A stretch of 64,000 bases of DNA from Alcaligenaceae bacterium SAGV5 (GCA_009360345.1 SPDP01000001.1:434001-498000); one strand, 5' to 3'. Positions 1 through 8,992 are shown, counted from the stretch's first letter. The notes: a model not told the origin generated them from the letters alone. Numbers and translations are program-made.

Positions 1-292
1 CGCGTCGGGAGCCATCGTGGTCCGGCGCGAGGCCGGCTCCAGCCGCGCCGCGCTCGTTCGCCTGGACGACGGTACCCCGCTGGCCGAGCGTGAGAGCCGG
101 CTGGCCTATGCCGTGCGCGGCGCAAGGGTGCGAATTGTGACCGACGCCTATTTTTTCCAGGAAGGGCGTGCCGGGGATTTCGAGCGTGCCCGCTACGGCG
201 CGCTGCGCGTGGACAAGAGCGGGCGCGCGCTGCTGGTCGGTCTGCAGGATGCCGACCTGGGCTGGCTGGGGCCCCGCGGCAAGCAGCCGTAA
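1..292 (+). CDS. GDYXXLXY domain protein, C-terminal part
   Basis: The reading frame is open from the window edge, so only the last ~96 residues are present. The segment FQEGRAGDFERARYGALRVD matches the signature of the GDYXXLXY family: a glycine-aspartate-aromatic box, then leucine and an acidic residue in a short beta-rich domain. Members of this family are poorly characterised and are often membrane-anchored and adjacent to DUF2157/DUF4401 membrane proteins, which would lie upstream of the window. An internal ATG at position 17 exists but is probably not the start. Function unknown. Confidence 0.6.
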   Translation, partial: ASGAIVVRREAGSSRAALVRLDDGTPLAERESRLAYAVRGARVRIVTDAYFFQEGRAGDFERARYGALRVDKSGRALLVGLQDADLGWLGPRGKQP

Positions 293-320
293 GGGCCCGG
301 AGCCAGCTTCCCGGCTGGTG

Positions 321-1241
321 TCAGTCTTCCAGGTTCTTGGCCTGGTTGACGTTGGTATCGGCGGGCACGCTCTGGGTCAGCCAGACATTGCCGCCGACCG
401 TCGAGCCCCGGCCGATGGTGATGCGGCCCAGGATGGTCGCGCCGGCGTAGATGACCACGTCGTCTTCCACGATGGGGTGGCGGGCGATGCCCTTGGTCAG
501 CTTGCCGTCGGGGTCGGCGGGGAAGCGCTTGGCGCCCAGCGTGACGGCCTGGTAGAGGCGGACGCGTTCGCCGATGATCGTGGTTTCGCCGATCACCACG
601 CCCGTGCCGTGGTCGATGAAGAAGCTGGCGCCGATCTGCGCGGCCGGATGGATGTCGATGCCGGTGGCCGAATGGGCGATGTCAGAGATCAGCCGTGCCA
701 GGAAGGGCGCGCCCAGCTTGTGGATGGCGTGGGCCAGCCGGTAGTGGATGATGGCCTTGATCCCGGGGTAGGACAGCAGGATTTCGGAGATGCTGGTGGC
801 CGCCGGGTCGCCCTGGTAGGCGGCGTGCAGGTCGCTGACCAGCATGGCGCGGATGGCCGGCAGTTGCGAGGCGAAGCGGCGGGTGAGCTCCACCGCCTTG
901 CCCTGCAGGTTCTGCTTGTCGTGCGTGTCCGGCGCTTCCGAGAAATACAGCGCCCGGCGGACCTGTTCACAGAGCAGGTTGAGCGTGGCGTTCAGGGTGT
1001 TGCCGACGAAATAGTCGATGCTGTCGTCGGTCAGCTTGCAGCGGCCGTAGTGCGTGGGGAAGAGCGCGGCCGACAGGCCGTCCAGCACGGTGACCAGGGC
1101 CTCGCGCGAGGGCAGTTCGCGCACCCGGTCCAGGTAGCGGATCTTGTGCTCGATCTCGCGCGAGGTGCGAAGCTGCTCGACGATATCGGCCAGATGCCAC
1201 TCGGGGGCGATGTCCGGGGACGGCGTTTGCGGTAGGTTCAT
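321..1241 (-). CDS. cysE: Serine O-acetyltransferase (EpsC/CysE type)
   Basis: The enzyme transfers acetyl from acetyl-CoA to L-serine, giving O-acetylserine for cysteine synthesis in the cytoplasm. The 306-residue protein has a long helical N-terminus (residues 1-185) followed by a left-handed beta-helix of hexapeptide repeats (about 195-290). The conserved block from IDIHPAAQIG to FFIDHGTG (about 195-213) contains the catalytic Asp/His pair; GETTIIGERV and GRITIGRGSTVGG are clear hexapeptide turns. The length and N-terminal extension fit the EpsC subfamily rather than short enterobacterial CysE. The ATG at 1241 was chosen over an upstream GTG/ATG because homologous sequence begins there. 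It lies divergent from the transporter operon that follows. Confidence 0.9.
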   Translation of the reverse strand: MNLPQTPSPDIAPEWHLADIVEQLRTSREIEHKIRYLDRVRELPSREALVTVLDGLSAALFPTHYGRCKLTDDSIDYFVGNTLNATLNLLCEQVRRALYFSEAPDTHDKQNLQGKAVELTRRFASQLPAIRAMLVSDLHAAYQGDPAATSISEILLSYPGIKAIIHYRLAHAIHKLGAPFLARLISDIAHSATGIDIHPAAQIGASFFIDHGTGVVIGETTIIGERVRLYQAVTLGAKRFPADPDGKLTKGIARHPIVEDDVVIYAGATILGRITIGRGSTVGGNVWLTQSVPADTNVNQAKNLED

Positions 1242-1438
1242 GACGGAAAAAATGGGTTGCGTGGGCAATGTCCACAAGCATAGTCCAAGCGGCTTTCCCC
1301 GCTAGGGGAAACCCTTTCGGCTCGTCTGGTATGGCCCGAAAAGGTAGAATATCGCCCCAAGTCGTCCGTGCATGGGCCCGCGCTGTCCCCGCGCCGCAGG
1401 CGTCCACGCGCAAACGCGATACCTATAGGGACACTCAC

Positions 1439-2590
1439 ATGAACCGCATTTTCAGTCAATCGCTGGTGGCAGCGGCCGCGCTCGGCGCCGCTGCGTTCGC
1501 CCAGGCCGCCGACGTCAAGATCGGCCTCGCGGCAGCCTTGTCCGGCGGTGCCGGCCAGTACGGCGCCGCCATCCGCAACGGCTTCCAGCTCGCCGCCGAC
1601 GAGCTCAATGCCGCGGGCGGCGTCAGCGGCAACGCCATCAAGCTGGTCATCGAAGACGAACAGGGCAAGAAGGAAGAGGCCATCAACGTCTTCAAGAAAC
1701 TGGTGTTCCAGGACAAGGTCGTGCTGATCTTCGGCCCGACGCTGTCCAACTCGGCCCAGGCCGCCGATCCGATCGCGCAGGCCGCCAAGACCCCGGTGTT
1801 CGGCACTTCCAACACCGCGGACGGCATCACCTCCATCGGCAACTATGTCTTCCGCAATTCGGTCACCGAGGCCGACGTGCTGCCCGAGACCATCCGCGTC
1901 GCCGCCAAGCACAACGGCATCAAGAAAGTCGCGGTGTTCTACGGCAACGACGACGTCTTCACCAAGAGCGGCTACGACAATTTCAAGAAAGCCCTGGAAG
2001 ACCTGAAGATCCCGGTCACCACGACCGAGACCTTCGCCAAGGGGGATGTCGACTTCAAGGCCCAGCTGACCAAGATCAAGGCCACCAATCCCGACGCCGT
2101 GGTGCTGTCGGCGTTGATCGCCGAGGGCGGTCCCATCATGGTGCAAGCGCGCCAGCTGGGCCTGAACGTGCCCTTCATCGGCGGCAACGGCATGAACTCG
2201 GTCAAGGTGTTCGACCTGGCCAAGGAACGGGCCGACGGCCTGTGGGTCGGCAGCCCCTGGTCCATCGAGAACGGCACCCCCGAGAACACCAGGTTCATCG
2301 CCGCCTACAAGGCGAAGTACAATGTGGCGCCCGACCAGTTCGCCGCCCAGGCCTACGACGCGATGCACATCGTGGCCGAAGCCCTGAAGAAGGTGAAGCT
2401 CTCCGGCAACCTGCAGGCCGACCGCGCCGCCCTCCAGGCGGCGCTGCCCGCGGTGAAGATCACCGGCGCGACCGGAGCCTTCCAGTTCCGCCAGGCCAAG
2501 GGCGCCGCCGGCAAGCCCGGCGGCTACGATGCGGTCCAGACCCCCATCGTGATGGTCACCCGCGGCGGCCGCTACGTCATCGAGAAATAA
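1439..2590 (+). CDS. livJ: Branched-chain amino-acid ABC transporter, periplasmic binding protein
   Basis: First gene of a complete five-gene LIV-type importer. The 383-residue protein begins with a cleavable Sec signal peptide (residues 1-23, hydrophobic core VAAAALGAAAFA, then AQAADV) and continues with the two-lobed type I periplasmic binding fold. IKIGLAAALSGGAGQYG-like and GPTLSNSAQAADPIAQ segments correspond to the ligand-contacting loops of Leu/Ile/Val-binding proteins. The ATG is preceded by a purine-poor leader. A strong hairpin separates it from the permease genes, as expected when the binding protein is made in excess. The substrate cannot be fixed from sequence; branched-chain or other amino acids are most likely. 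Confidence 0.88.
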   Translation: MNRIFSQSLVAAAALGAAAFAQAADVKIGLAAALSGGAGQYGAAIRNGFQLAADELNAAGGVSGNAIKLVIEDEQGKKEEAINVFKKLVFQDKVVLIFGPTLSNSAQAADPIAQAAKTPVFGTSNTADGITSIGNYVFRNSVTEADVLPETIRVAAKHNGIKKVAVFYGNDDVFTKSGYDNFKKALEDLKIPVTTTETFAKGDVDFKAQLTKIKATNPDAVVLSALIAEGGPIMVQARQLGLNVPFIGGNGMNSVKVFDLAKERADGLWVGSPWSIENGTPENTRFIAAYKAKYNVAPDQFAAQAYDAMHIVAEALKKVKLSGNLQADRAALQAALPAVKITGATGAFQFRQAKGAAGKPGGYDAVQTPIVMVTRGGRYVIEK

Positions 2591-2631
2591 GCGGCACCCG
2601 CGGACCCCGCCGGCCTCGCGCCGGCGATCCG

Positions 2632-2658
2632 AAAGGGCGCGGGACTCCCGCGCCCTTT
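2632..2658 (+). terminator. Intercistronic hairpin between livJ and livH
   Basis: A perfect 12-bp stem (AAAGGGCGCGGG, loop ACT, CCCGCGCCCTTT) follows the binding-protein stop codon by about 40 bases. It has no long U-tract, so it more probably attenuates or protects the 3' end of the livJ transcript than fully terminates it. This would raise binding protein relative to permease. Confidence 0.55.
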
Positions 2659-2746
2659 GTAATAGTAGGGCTCATGCCCATTTTCCATTGGTAATCTTGC
2701 TGCTTCGCTCCTGTATCCGGCCCCGGCACAAAATGGGCCGCCAGAT

Positions 2747-2823
2747 CCAGGGCGCCGAGGATCCGGCTTCGCCGGTCCGCCAGCGCCGCCCCCTGGGGGG
2801 CGCGCGAAGCGCGTAGGGGGGGG
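2747..2823 (-). repeat. Intergenic hairpin repeat, sub-type B, copy 1
   Basis: Member of the family also found at 18161, 18221, 27885, 54031 and 62316. Read on the minus strand it has a C-run, TACGC, a small GC hairpin, a C5/G5 hairpin, and a long hairpin GGACCGGC-GAA-GCCGGATCC enclosed by GGCGC/GCGCC arms. It ends one base before the ATG of the next permease gene, so its G-run supplies the translation-initiation region. Confidence 0.8.
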
Positions 2824-2824
2824 C

Positions 2825-3706
2825 ATGCTACAACAGCAACTCGTCAACGCACTATCGCTCGGGTGCGTCTACGCTTTGTTCGCGCTCGGCTTCACGCTGG
2901 TATTCGGCGTGCTGGGCGTCATCAATCTCTCGCACGGCGCGGTGTTCATGGTGGGCGCCTACGTGGCGCTGCAACTGATCACCCAGTTCGACCTGCCCTT
3001 GTGGGCCGGCCTCGTCGCCGCGGCGCTGGGCAGCGGCATCGTCGGCATCCTGATCGACGTGCTCATCCTCAAGCGCCTGCGCAAGCGCAACGCGCCCCAC
3101 CTCATTCCCATGATTGCCACCATAGGCGTGGCCATCGCGCTCAACAGCGGCATGCAGGGCATCTACGGGGCCGCCAACATGCGCTTCCCATCCGGCCTGG
3201 TGCCGGACGACGCGATCGAGATCGCCGGGCTGCACATGACCGTGATCGAACTCATCATCATCTTCATGTCGTTCGCGCTCATGGCCGCGCTGATGGTGGT
3301 CATGAAGCGGACCCAGCTGGGCAGGGGGCTGCGCGCCATCGCCGAGTCGCCCAAGGCGGCCTCGCTGCTGGGCATCAACGTCGAGGGGCTGTTCATGCTG
3401 ACGTCCTTCGCCGCGGCGGCCCTGGGAGGCGTGGCCGGCGTGATGATCGGCCTCTACTCCAACGCGGTGTTCCCGCTGATGGGCCAGCCCATGCTGCACA
3501 AGGGCATTGCCGTCATCATCCTGGGCGGCATGGGCGACATACGCGGCGCCATGATAGGCGGGCTGTTCCTGGGGTTTGCGGAAGTGCTGTCGGTGGCCTA
3601 TGTCGGGTCCACCATGCGCGACGCCGTGGCGTTCGGCCTCCTGTTCCTGATCCTGCTCGTTCGTCCGCAGGGCTTGTTCGGCAAAGTGCTGGAACGCAAG
3701 GCATAA
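2825..3706 (+). CDS. livH: Branched-chain amino-acid ABC transporter permease (LivH type)
   Basis: Inner-membrane permease of 293 residues with about eight hydrophobic segments. The start (residues 1-45, including GCVYALFALGFTLVFGVLGV and INLSHGAVFMVGAY) is diagnostic for the LivH family, as is the C-terminal KGIAVIILGGMGDIRGAMIG (about 222-241) and RPQGLFGK end. It works with the LivM-type protein encoded 15 bases downstream. The start codon directly abuts an intergenic repeat whose G-run may act as ribosome binding site. The repeat probably inserted between the binding-protein and permease genes after the operon formed. Confidence 0.9.
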   Translation: MLQQQLVNALSLGCVYALFALGFTLVFGVLGVINLSHGAVFMVGAYVALQLITQFDLPLWAGLVAAALGSGIVGILIDVLILKRLRKRNAPHLIPMIATIGVAIALNSGMQGIYGAANMRFPSGLVPDDAIEIAGLHMTVIELIIIFMSFALMAALMVVMKRTQLGRGLRAIAESPKAASLLGINVEGLFMLTSFAAAALGGVAGVMIGLYSNAVFPLMGQPMLHKGIAVIILGGMGDIRGAMIGGLFLGFAEVLSVAYVGSTMRDAVAFGLLFLILLVRPQGLFGKVLERKA

Positions 3707-3721
3707 GGACGCGGACAAGAA

Positions 3722-4582
3722 ATGGAATGGTTCGATAATTTCTGGTCGATCTACAGCAACCTGGTGCTGACCCTCGGCACCAATGCCTTGCTGGCCCTGT
3801 CGATCTACCTGACGCTCTCGTGCGGCATGCTGGCCATGGCCAATGCCGCCTTCATGGGGATAGGCGCCTATACCGCGTCGATCCTGACGATGAACTTCGA
3901 AATGCCTTTCACCGTGGCGCTGCTGGGCGGCATGGCCGCTCCCATGCTGGTGGCCTTCGTCATCGGCAAGCCCACGCTGCGCCTGTCCGGGGTCTACCTG
4001 GCCATGGCCACGCTGGGATTCGGCGAAGTGGTGCGGGTCGTGATCCTGAACACGGAGTCGTGGACGGGCGGCGCGCTGGGCCTGAACGGTATTCCCCAGC
4101 TGACGCAGTGGTGGCACATCGCACTGGCCGTGGTGCTGGCGCTGGCCGTGCTGTTCCGGCTGCGGCGCTCCAAGGTCGGCCGCGCGTTCGAGGCCATCAA
4201 GGAGGACGAGACCGCCGCCGGGCTGATGGGCATCGACGTCAACAACACCAAGATGCTGGCGTTCGTGCTGGGGGCGTTGCTGGCCGGGCTCGCGGGTGCG
4301 TTGAACGCGCACCTGACCTTCTTCATCGGTCCCAACGAATACGGATTCGACCGGGGCGTCGAGATCCTGACCATGACGATCCTGGGCGGCATCGGCAGCC
4401 TGGCCGGGCCGGTGGCGGGCGCCGTGATCCTGACGCTGCTGCCCGAGACGCTGCGCGCATTCAACGATTTCCGGCTCGTGATCAATGGCGTGATCCTGGT
4501 CCTGATCGTGCTGTTCCTGCCCAAGGGGATATGGGATCCGGCGCTGCTGCGCAGCTGGTTCCGCCGGCGGAGGAGCACCTGA
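3722..4582 (+). CDS. livM: Branched-chain amino-acid ABC transporter permease (LivM type)
   Basis: Second permease subunit, 286 residues with about eight membrane segments. Family hallmarks are the GKPTLRLSGVYLAMATLGFG loop (about 81-100), the EAA-like segment VGRAFEAIKEDETAAGLMGI (about 152-171) that contacts the ATPases, and ILGGIGSLAGPVAGAV near the C-terminus. It is slightly shorter than enterobacterial LivM, lacking the extra N-terminal helix, which is common in betaproteobacteria. It starts 15 bases after the LivH-type gene and is followed after one base by the first ATPase gene. Confidence 0.9.
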   Translation: MEWFDNFWSIYSNLVLTLGTNALLALSIYLTLSCGMLAMANAAFMGIGAYTASILTMNFEMPFTVALLGGMAAPMLVAFVIGKPTLRLSGVYLAMATLGFGEVVRVVILNTESWTGGALGLNGIPQLTQWWHIALAVVLALAVLFRLRRSKVGRAFEAIKEDETAAGLMGIDVNNTKMLAFVLGALLAGLAGALNAHLTFFIGPNEYGFDRGVEILTMTILGGIGSLAGPVAGAVILTLLPETLRAFNDFRLVINGVILVLIVLFLPKGIWDPALLRSWFRRRRST

Positions 4583-4583
4583 C

Positions 4584-5363
4584 ATGCTGAAACTCCAATC
4601 CATTTCCAAGAGCTTCGGCGGGTTGCACGTGCTGCAGGACGTCAACATCGAGGTTCCGCAAGGGACGATCTTCGGCCTGATCGGTCCCAACGGCGCGGGC
4701 AAGACGACGGTGTTCAACCTGATCACCGGACTGCTCGAACCCTCGGGCGGCACGCTGACCTTCGACGGCGAGGATCTCGCGGGCGCCAAGCCGCACCAGA
4801 TCACCCGGCGCGGGATCGCCCGCACGTTCCAGAACATCCGCATCTTCAAGGAAATGTCGCTGCTCGAAAACGTGGTGGTCGGCATGCACCGCCACCTCGA
4901 CTACGGCCCGGCGGGCCTGTTGCTGGCGCTGCCCGGATTCCGGGCCCAGGAACGCCGCGCGCGCGAACGGGCTCTGGAGCTCCTGTCCTGGGTCAAGCTG
5001 GACCACAAGGCGCACCAGGTCGCGGACAACCTGTCCTACGGCGACCAGCGCAAGCTGGAGCTGGCCCGCGCGCTGGCGACCGAGCCGCAATTGCTGCTGC
5101 TGGACGAACCCGTGGCGGGCATGAACACCGGCGAGAAAGTGGACCTGATGGCCGAGATCGAGAACATCAAGGCGCGGGGCTACACCATTTTCATGATCGA
5201 GCACGACATGCGTTTCGTGATGGGCCTGTGCGACCGGATCGCGGTCCTGAATTTCGGACGGATCATCGCCGAGGGCCTGCCCGAGCAGATCCGTACCAAC
5301 CCGATGGTGATCGAAGCCTATCTGGGCCGCGAGGACGACGTGGCGGACGAGGTGCAGGCATGA
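4584..5363 (+). CDS. livG: Branched-chain amino-acid ABC transporter ATPase (LivG type)
   Basis: Cytoplasmic ATP-binding subunit, 259 residues. Walker A GPNGAGKTT (about 34-42), the ABC signature in the variant form LSYGDQRKLE (about 152), Walker B LLLLDEPVAGMN (about 170) and the switch His in MIEHDMRFVMGLCDRIAVLN are all present. The sequence RGIARTFQNIRIFKEMSLLENV is characteristic of LivG rather than LivF. Its stop overlaps the next start codon by ATGA, so the two ATPases are probably made in equal amounts. Confidence 0.92.
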   Translation: MLKLQSISKSFGGLHVLQDVNIEVPQGTIFGLIGPNGAGKTTVFNLITGLLEPSGGTLTFDGEDLAGAKPHQITRRGIARTFQNIRIFKEMSLLENVVVGMHRHLDYGPAGLLLALPGFRAQERRARERALELLSWVKLDHKAHQVADNLSYGDQRKLELARALATEPQLLLLDEPVAGMNTGEKVDLMAEIENIKARGYTIFMIEHDMRFVMGLCDRIAVLNFGRIIAEGLPEQIRTNPMVIEAYLGREDDVADEVQA

Positions 5364-6073
5364 ATCCGCTGCTGAACGTCTCCGGCCTGAAGGTGGCCTA
5401 CGGCCAGGTCGCCGCGGTCAAGGGAATCGACCTCGAATTGCGCGAGGGGGAGATCACCACGCTGGTCGGCGCCAACGGCGCGGGCAAGTCGACCACGCTG
5501 CTGGCGCTGTCCGGCCTGATTCCCAAGGAAGCGGGCTCGGTGTCGTTCCAGGGCGAGGATATCTCGCGCCTGGCGCCGCACCGGATCGTTGCCAAGGGCA
5601 TCGTGCAGGTCGCCGAAGGCCGCGCCATCCTGACCACGATGACGGTGCGCGAGAACCTCGAACTGGGCGCCTATACCCGCCGCGACAAGGGTGGGATCGG
5701 TGCCGACCTGGACCGCGTGTTCGAACTCTTTCCCCGGCTCAAGGAACGCCTGGACGGCATGGCGGGCAACCTGTCCGGCGGCGAGCAGCAGATGCTGGCG
5801 ATCGGCCGGGCGCTGATGGCCAAGCCACGGCTCTTGCTGCTGGACGAACCGTCCATGGGGCTGGCGCCCATCATCGTGCAAGAGATCTTCCGCATCCTGC
5901 GCGAGATCAACCGGCAGGGGCTGACGATCTTCCTGGTCGAGCAGAACGTGCGGCAGGCGCTCAAGATCGCGCATCGCGGCTATGTACTCGAAACGGGAAC
6001 CATCGCGCTGTCCGGTTCCGGCAAGGAACTGCTGGGCGATCGCCGCCTGGTGGAAGCCTATCTCGGCGGCTGA
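5360..6073 (+). CDS. livF: Branched-chain amino-acid ABC transporter ATPase (LivF type)
   Basis: Second ATP-binding subunit, 237 residues. Walker A GANGAGKST, signature LSGGEQQMLAIGRALM, Walker B LLLLDEPSMGLAPI and the typical LivF phrase VAEGRAILTTMTVRENLELG are visible. The start ATG lies inside the end of the preceding gene (4-base overlap), and homology begins exactly there, so the longer upstream reading frame is not used. It completes a five-gene operon of binding protein, two permeases and two ATPases. Confidence 0.92.
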   Translation: MNPLLNVSGLKVAYGQVAAVKGIDLELREGEITTLVGANGAGKSTTLLALSGLIPKEAGSVSFQGEDISRLAPHRIVAKGIVQVAEGRAILTTMTVRENLELGAYTRRDKGGIGADLDRVFELFPRLKERLDGMAGNLSGGEQQMLAIGRALMAKPRLLLLDEPSMGLAPIIVQEIFRILREINRQGLTIFLVEQNVRQALKIAHRGYVLETGTIALSGSGKELLGDRRLVEAYLGG

Positions 6074-6094
6074 CCGCCGCGTCCAGGTGATGCC

Positions 6095-7045
6095 GTGAAG
6101 CTGCCCCTGCCTCCGATGAAGTCGCTGCGAGCCTTCGAGGCCTCGGCGCGGTTGATGAGCTTCACGGCGGCCGCCGACGAGCTCTGCGTCACGCAGGTGG
6201 CGGTCAGCCGCCAGGTCCGCGGCCTGGAGGATTTCCTGGGCGTGGAATTGTTCGACCGGCGGGGGCAGTCGATCGCGCTGACCAAGGCGGGCAGCCGCTA
6301 CTATCCCGCGGTGCGCCGGGCGCTCAACGACCTGGCGTTCGCCACTTCCCAGCTCAGCCGGCGCGGGCAGCCGCAGGTGCTTTCCATCCTGGCCTACAAC
6401 ACGTTCGCGCAATGCTGGCTGATTCCCATGTTGCCGGCTTTCCACGAACAGCATCCCGCCGTCGAGATCCGGCTGTCGGCGTCCTCGGCCCTGGTCGATT
6501 TCAATCACCAGGATTTCGATGCCGCCATCCGGTTCGGAGTGCCGGACATGCCGGGGATCGACGTCGACATGCTGGCGCCCATCGAGCTCGTTCCGGTCAT
6601 GAGCCCGGATCTGCTGGCGAAGACCGGCGGTTCGCCGGACATCTCGGCCATGCTCGAATTGCCATTGCTGCATTCGCTCGCCCGCCCGGGGGATTGGGAG
6701 GGGTGGTTCCGCCATGCGGGGCTCGTGAGCGATCATGCCGGCCGGGGCCACAAGTTCGAGAGTTCGCTCATGGCCTACGAGGCGGCGATACGCGGCCTGG
6801 GCGTGGCGCTGGGCGTCAGGATCCTGGTCGAAGGTTATCTGGCGTCGGGGCAGCTCGTCGCGCCTTTCAACGGATCCTATCGGCCCGCGGGGGGCTATTT
6901 TCTCGTGCATCCCAAGGACCGGGCCCCCACCGCCGCGTTCCGGGCGTTCCGCCGATGGCTGTTGTCCGAGCTGGGCTCGCGCGCCGACGATGTGATGGAT
7001 GATCCGCCCATGCCGCAGCCGCTTGCGGCCAGCCCTACAAAATAG
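6095..7045 (+). CDS. LysR-family transcriptional regulator (GcvA-like)
   Basis: Regulator of 316 residues with GTG start. The N-terminal winged helix-turn-helix covers residues 6-66 (ALRAFEA-like segment SLRAFEASARLMSFTAAADE, recognition helix VTQVAVSRQVRGLE). The rest is a periplasmic-binding-type effector domain, including LVDFNHQDFDAAIRFGVPDM, typical of the GcvA/AmpR branch of LysR proteins. It sits 88 bases upstream of a class II aldolase and a Bug receptor on the same strand, so it plausibly controls that acid-uptake and catabolism pair. Effector unknown. Confidence 0.85.
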   Translation: MKLPLPPMKSLRAFEASARLMSFTAAADELCVTQVAVSRQVRGLEDFLGVELFDRRGQSIALTKAGSRYYPAVRRALNDLAFATSQLSRRGQPQVLSILAYNTFAQCWLIPMLPAFHEQHPAVEIRLSASSALVDFNHQDFDAAIRFGVPDMPGIDVDMLAPIELVPVMSPDLLAKTGGSPDISAMLELPLLHSLARPGDWEGWFRHAGLVSDHAGRGHKFESSLMAYEAAIRGLGVALGVRILVEGYLASGQLVAPFNGSYRPAGGYFLVHPKDRAPTAAFRAFRRWLLSELGSRADDVMDDPPMPQPLAASPTK

Positions 7046-7133
7046 TTGGCCTGATCCGACCGAAAAGTCATTTTCCCGCCGCGTCGAGAGTGCGCAGAAT
7101 GCATGGCACGACTTTGCGCAGGAGGAATCGACG

Positions 7134-7925
7134 ATGGCTGAATTGGCGGACCTGGGAATCGCATCCATGCGGCCCCGATGTTCCGAGGCCGAATGGGAGG
7201 CCCGGATCAATCTCGCGGCGTGCTATCGCCTGATCGAGTTCTATGGGATGGCCGACATGGCCGCCAACCATATCTCGGCCCGGGTGCCCGGCGAGGAAAA
7301 CGCGTTCCTGATCAACGCCTACGGGTTGCTGTACGAGGAAATCACCGCATCGAGCCTGATCAAGATCAACGCCGCCGGCGAGGTCCTGAGCGCGCCCGAC
7401 TTCGGGCCGGACCTGAGGTACGGCGTCAACCGCGCGGGCTTCGTCATCCACAGCGCGATCCACCAGGCCAGGCACGAACTGTCGTGCGTCATCCATACGC
7501 ACACCTGGCCCGGGATGGCCGTGTCGGCGCTCGAATGCGGCCTCCTGCCGCTGGCGCAGACGTCCATGCGCTTCGTCAACATCAGCTACCACGACTACCA
7601 GGGCGTCGTGCTGGACGAGGTGGAACAGGCTTCCCTGGTGGACGACCTGGGCGACAACAACGCCATGATCCTGAGGAACCATGGATTGCTGACCGTCGGG
7701 CGGACCATACCCGAGGCGTTCAACGCCATGCACCGCCTGGAGCTGTCCTGCAAGCTGCAACTGGCGGCCATGGCCTGCAACAGTCCGCTGAACCCGGTTC
7801 CCCAGGAAGTCTTGGACAAGACCTACATGAACTACCAGCCGCAGACCCGGCGGCCGTACGGCGTCATGGAATGGCCCGCGCTGCTGCGCAAGCTGGACCG
7901 GATCGATCCGGGCTACCGGCTATAG
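7134..7925 (+). CDS. Class II aldolase/adducin family protein
   Basis: Cytosolic metal-dependent aldolase or decarboxylase of 263 residues, the usual length for this family. The zinc ligands are visible in CVIHTHTWPGMAVSALECGL (about 119-138) and in the C-terminal LRNHGLLTVGRT (about 179-190). NHISARVPG near residue 45 is the substrate loop found in L-fuculose-phosphate aldolase relatives. The start ATG has a strong AGGAGG site at 7120-7125. It is followed after 41 bases by a Bug solute-binding protein, suggesting it acts on an organic acid captured by that protein. A close paralogue, also next to a Bug gene, lies at 58954. Substrate unknown. Confidence 0.82.
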   Translation: MAELADLGIASMRPRCSEAEWEARINLAACYRLIEFYGMADMAANHISARVPGEENAFLINAYGLLYEEITASSLIKINAAGEVLSAPDFGPDLRYGVNRAGFVIHSAIHQARHELSCVIHTHTWPGMAVSALECGLLPLAQTSMRFVNISYHDYQGVVLDEVEQASLVDDLGDNNAMILRNHGLLTVGRTIPEAFNAMHRLELSCKLQLAAMACNSPLNPVPQEVLDKTYMNYQPQTRRPYGVMEWPALLRKLDRIDPGYRL

Positions 7926-7966
7926 CTTGCACCACGGCAGAACAGAATCAAGACAACGGAGACATC

Positions 7967-8956
7967 ATGACTTTCCTGGCACCTTCCTGGCGCATGGCCC
8001 TTGGCGCCGCCTGTGTGGCAATCGCGGGACCGCTGCTGGCCGGCCCGGCCCTGGCGGCTTCCTTTCCCGAGCGGCCGCTCAAGCTTGTCGTTCCCTTTCC
8101 GCCCGGCGGGGGGACGGACCTGGTCGGCCGCATCGTCGCCGAGAAGATGGGCGAGTATTTCCGCAAGCCGGTCATCGTCGAGAACCGGCCGGGCGGCGGC
8201 ACGGTGATCGGCACCGACTACGTCGCCAAGAGTCCGCCCGACGGCTATGCCATCGTGATGGGGACCTTCGCCTACGCGGTCAATCCCAGCCTCCAGGAGA
8301 AGCTGCCGTACTCCAACGAGACCTCGCTGGTTGCCGCCGGCATGGTGGCCAAGGCGCCGAACGTGCTGGTGGTGAATCCGCAGCGCCCCTACAAGACGGT
8401 TGCCGAACTGATCGCCTATGCGAAGGCCCATCCCGGGAAGATCAACTACGGGTCCAACGGCAACGGCACTTCCGCGCACCTGGCGGGCGCGCTGTTCGCG
8501 ACGCTGTCCGGAACGGAACTGACGCACGTGCCGTACAAGGGCGCGGCGCCCGCGCTGAACGACCTGATCGGCGGACAGATCGACGTCATTTTCTCGACCA
8601 TTCCCGGCGCCCTGAGCTACATCAAGGCGGGCAAGCTGCGAGCGCTGGCCGTGACCTCGGCCGACCGGTCGGCGGTGTTGCCGGACCTGCCCACCGTGGC
8701 CGAGGCCGGGGTGGCGGGGTACGACGCCCAGGCCTGGTACGGTTTTCTCGTTCCGGCCGGCACGCCGGCGCCGGTCATCGACAGCCTGAACCGGGCGATC
8801 AACCATGCCGCCGAGACGCCGACGTTCCAACGCCTGGTCAAGGAAGAGGGCCTGATCAAGGTGACGGGCGATCCGGGTTCGATGGACCGATACATGCGCG
8901 ACGAGGAGATCCGCTGGCGCAAGATCATCCGGGACGCCGGCCTGCAACCGAACTGA
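7967..8956 (+). CDS. Bug/TctC-family periplasmic solute-binding protein
   Basis: Extracytoplasmic binding protein of 329 residues with a Sec signal peptide (residues 1-30, ending GPALAASFP). Family motifs are PLKLVVPFPPGGGTDLVGRI, VENRPGGGTVIGTDYVAKSPPDGY and THVPYKGAAPALNDLIGGQID. Bug proteins typically bind carboxylated compounds; most are orphan receptors without adjacent TctA/TctB permeases, as here. It lies directly behind a class II aldolase, so the two are probably one transcription unit. Confidence 0.88.
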   Translation: MTFLAPSWRMALGAACVAIAGPLLAGPALAASFPERPLKLVVPFPPGGGTDLVGRIVAEKMGEYFRKPVIVENRPGGGTVIGTDYVAKSPPDGYAIVMGTFAYAVNPSLQEKLPYSNETSLVAAGMVAKAPNVLVVNPQRPYKTVAELIAYAKAHPGKINYGSNGNGTSAHLAGALFATLSGTELTHVPYKGAAPALNDLIGGQIDVIFSTIPGALSYIKAGKLRALAVTSADRSAVLPDLPTVAEAGVAGYDAQAWYGFLVPAGTPAPVIDSLNRAINHAAETPTFQRLVKEEGLIKVTGDPGSMDRYMRDEEIRWRKIIRDAGLQPN

Positions 8957-8970
8957 GGCCCGCGCCTCAC

Positions 8971-8992
8971 GGGGCGGCCATGTGCCCGCCCC
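8971..8992 (+). terminator. Possible hairpin after the Bug gene
   Basis: GGGGCGG and CCGCCCC arms (7 bp, 8-base loop) follow the stop codon by 14 bases. There is no U-tract, so function as a terminator is uncertain. Confidence 0.3.

Noticed and set aside
1238..2368. Minus-strand frame opposite livJ
   Set aside because: Antisense shadow of a binding-protein gene with signal peptide and family motifs; no motifs on the minus strand.
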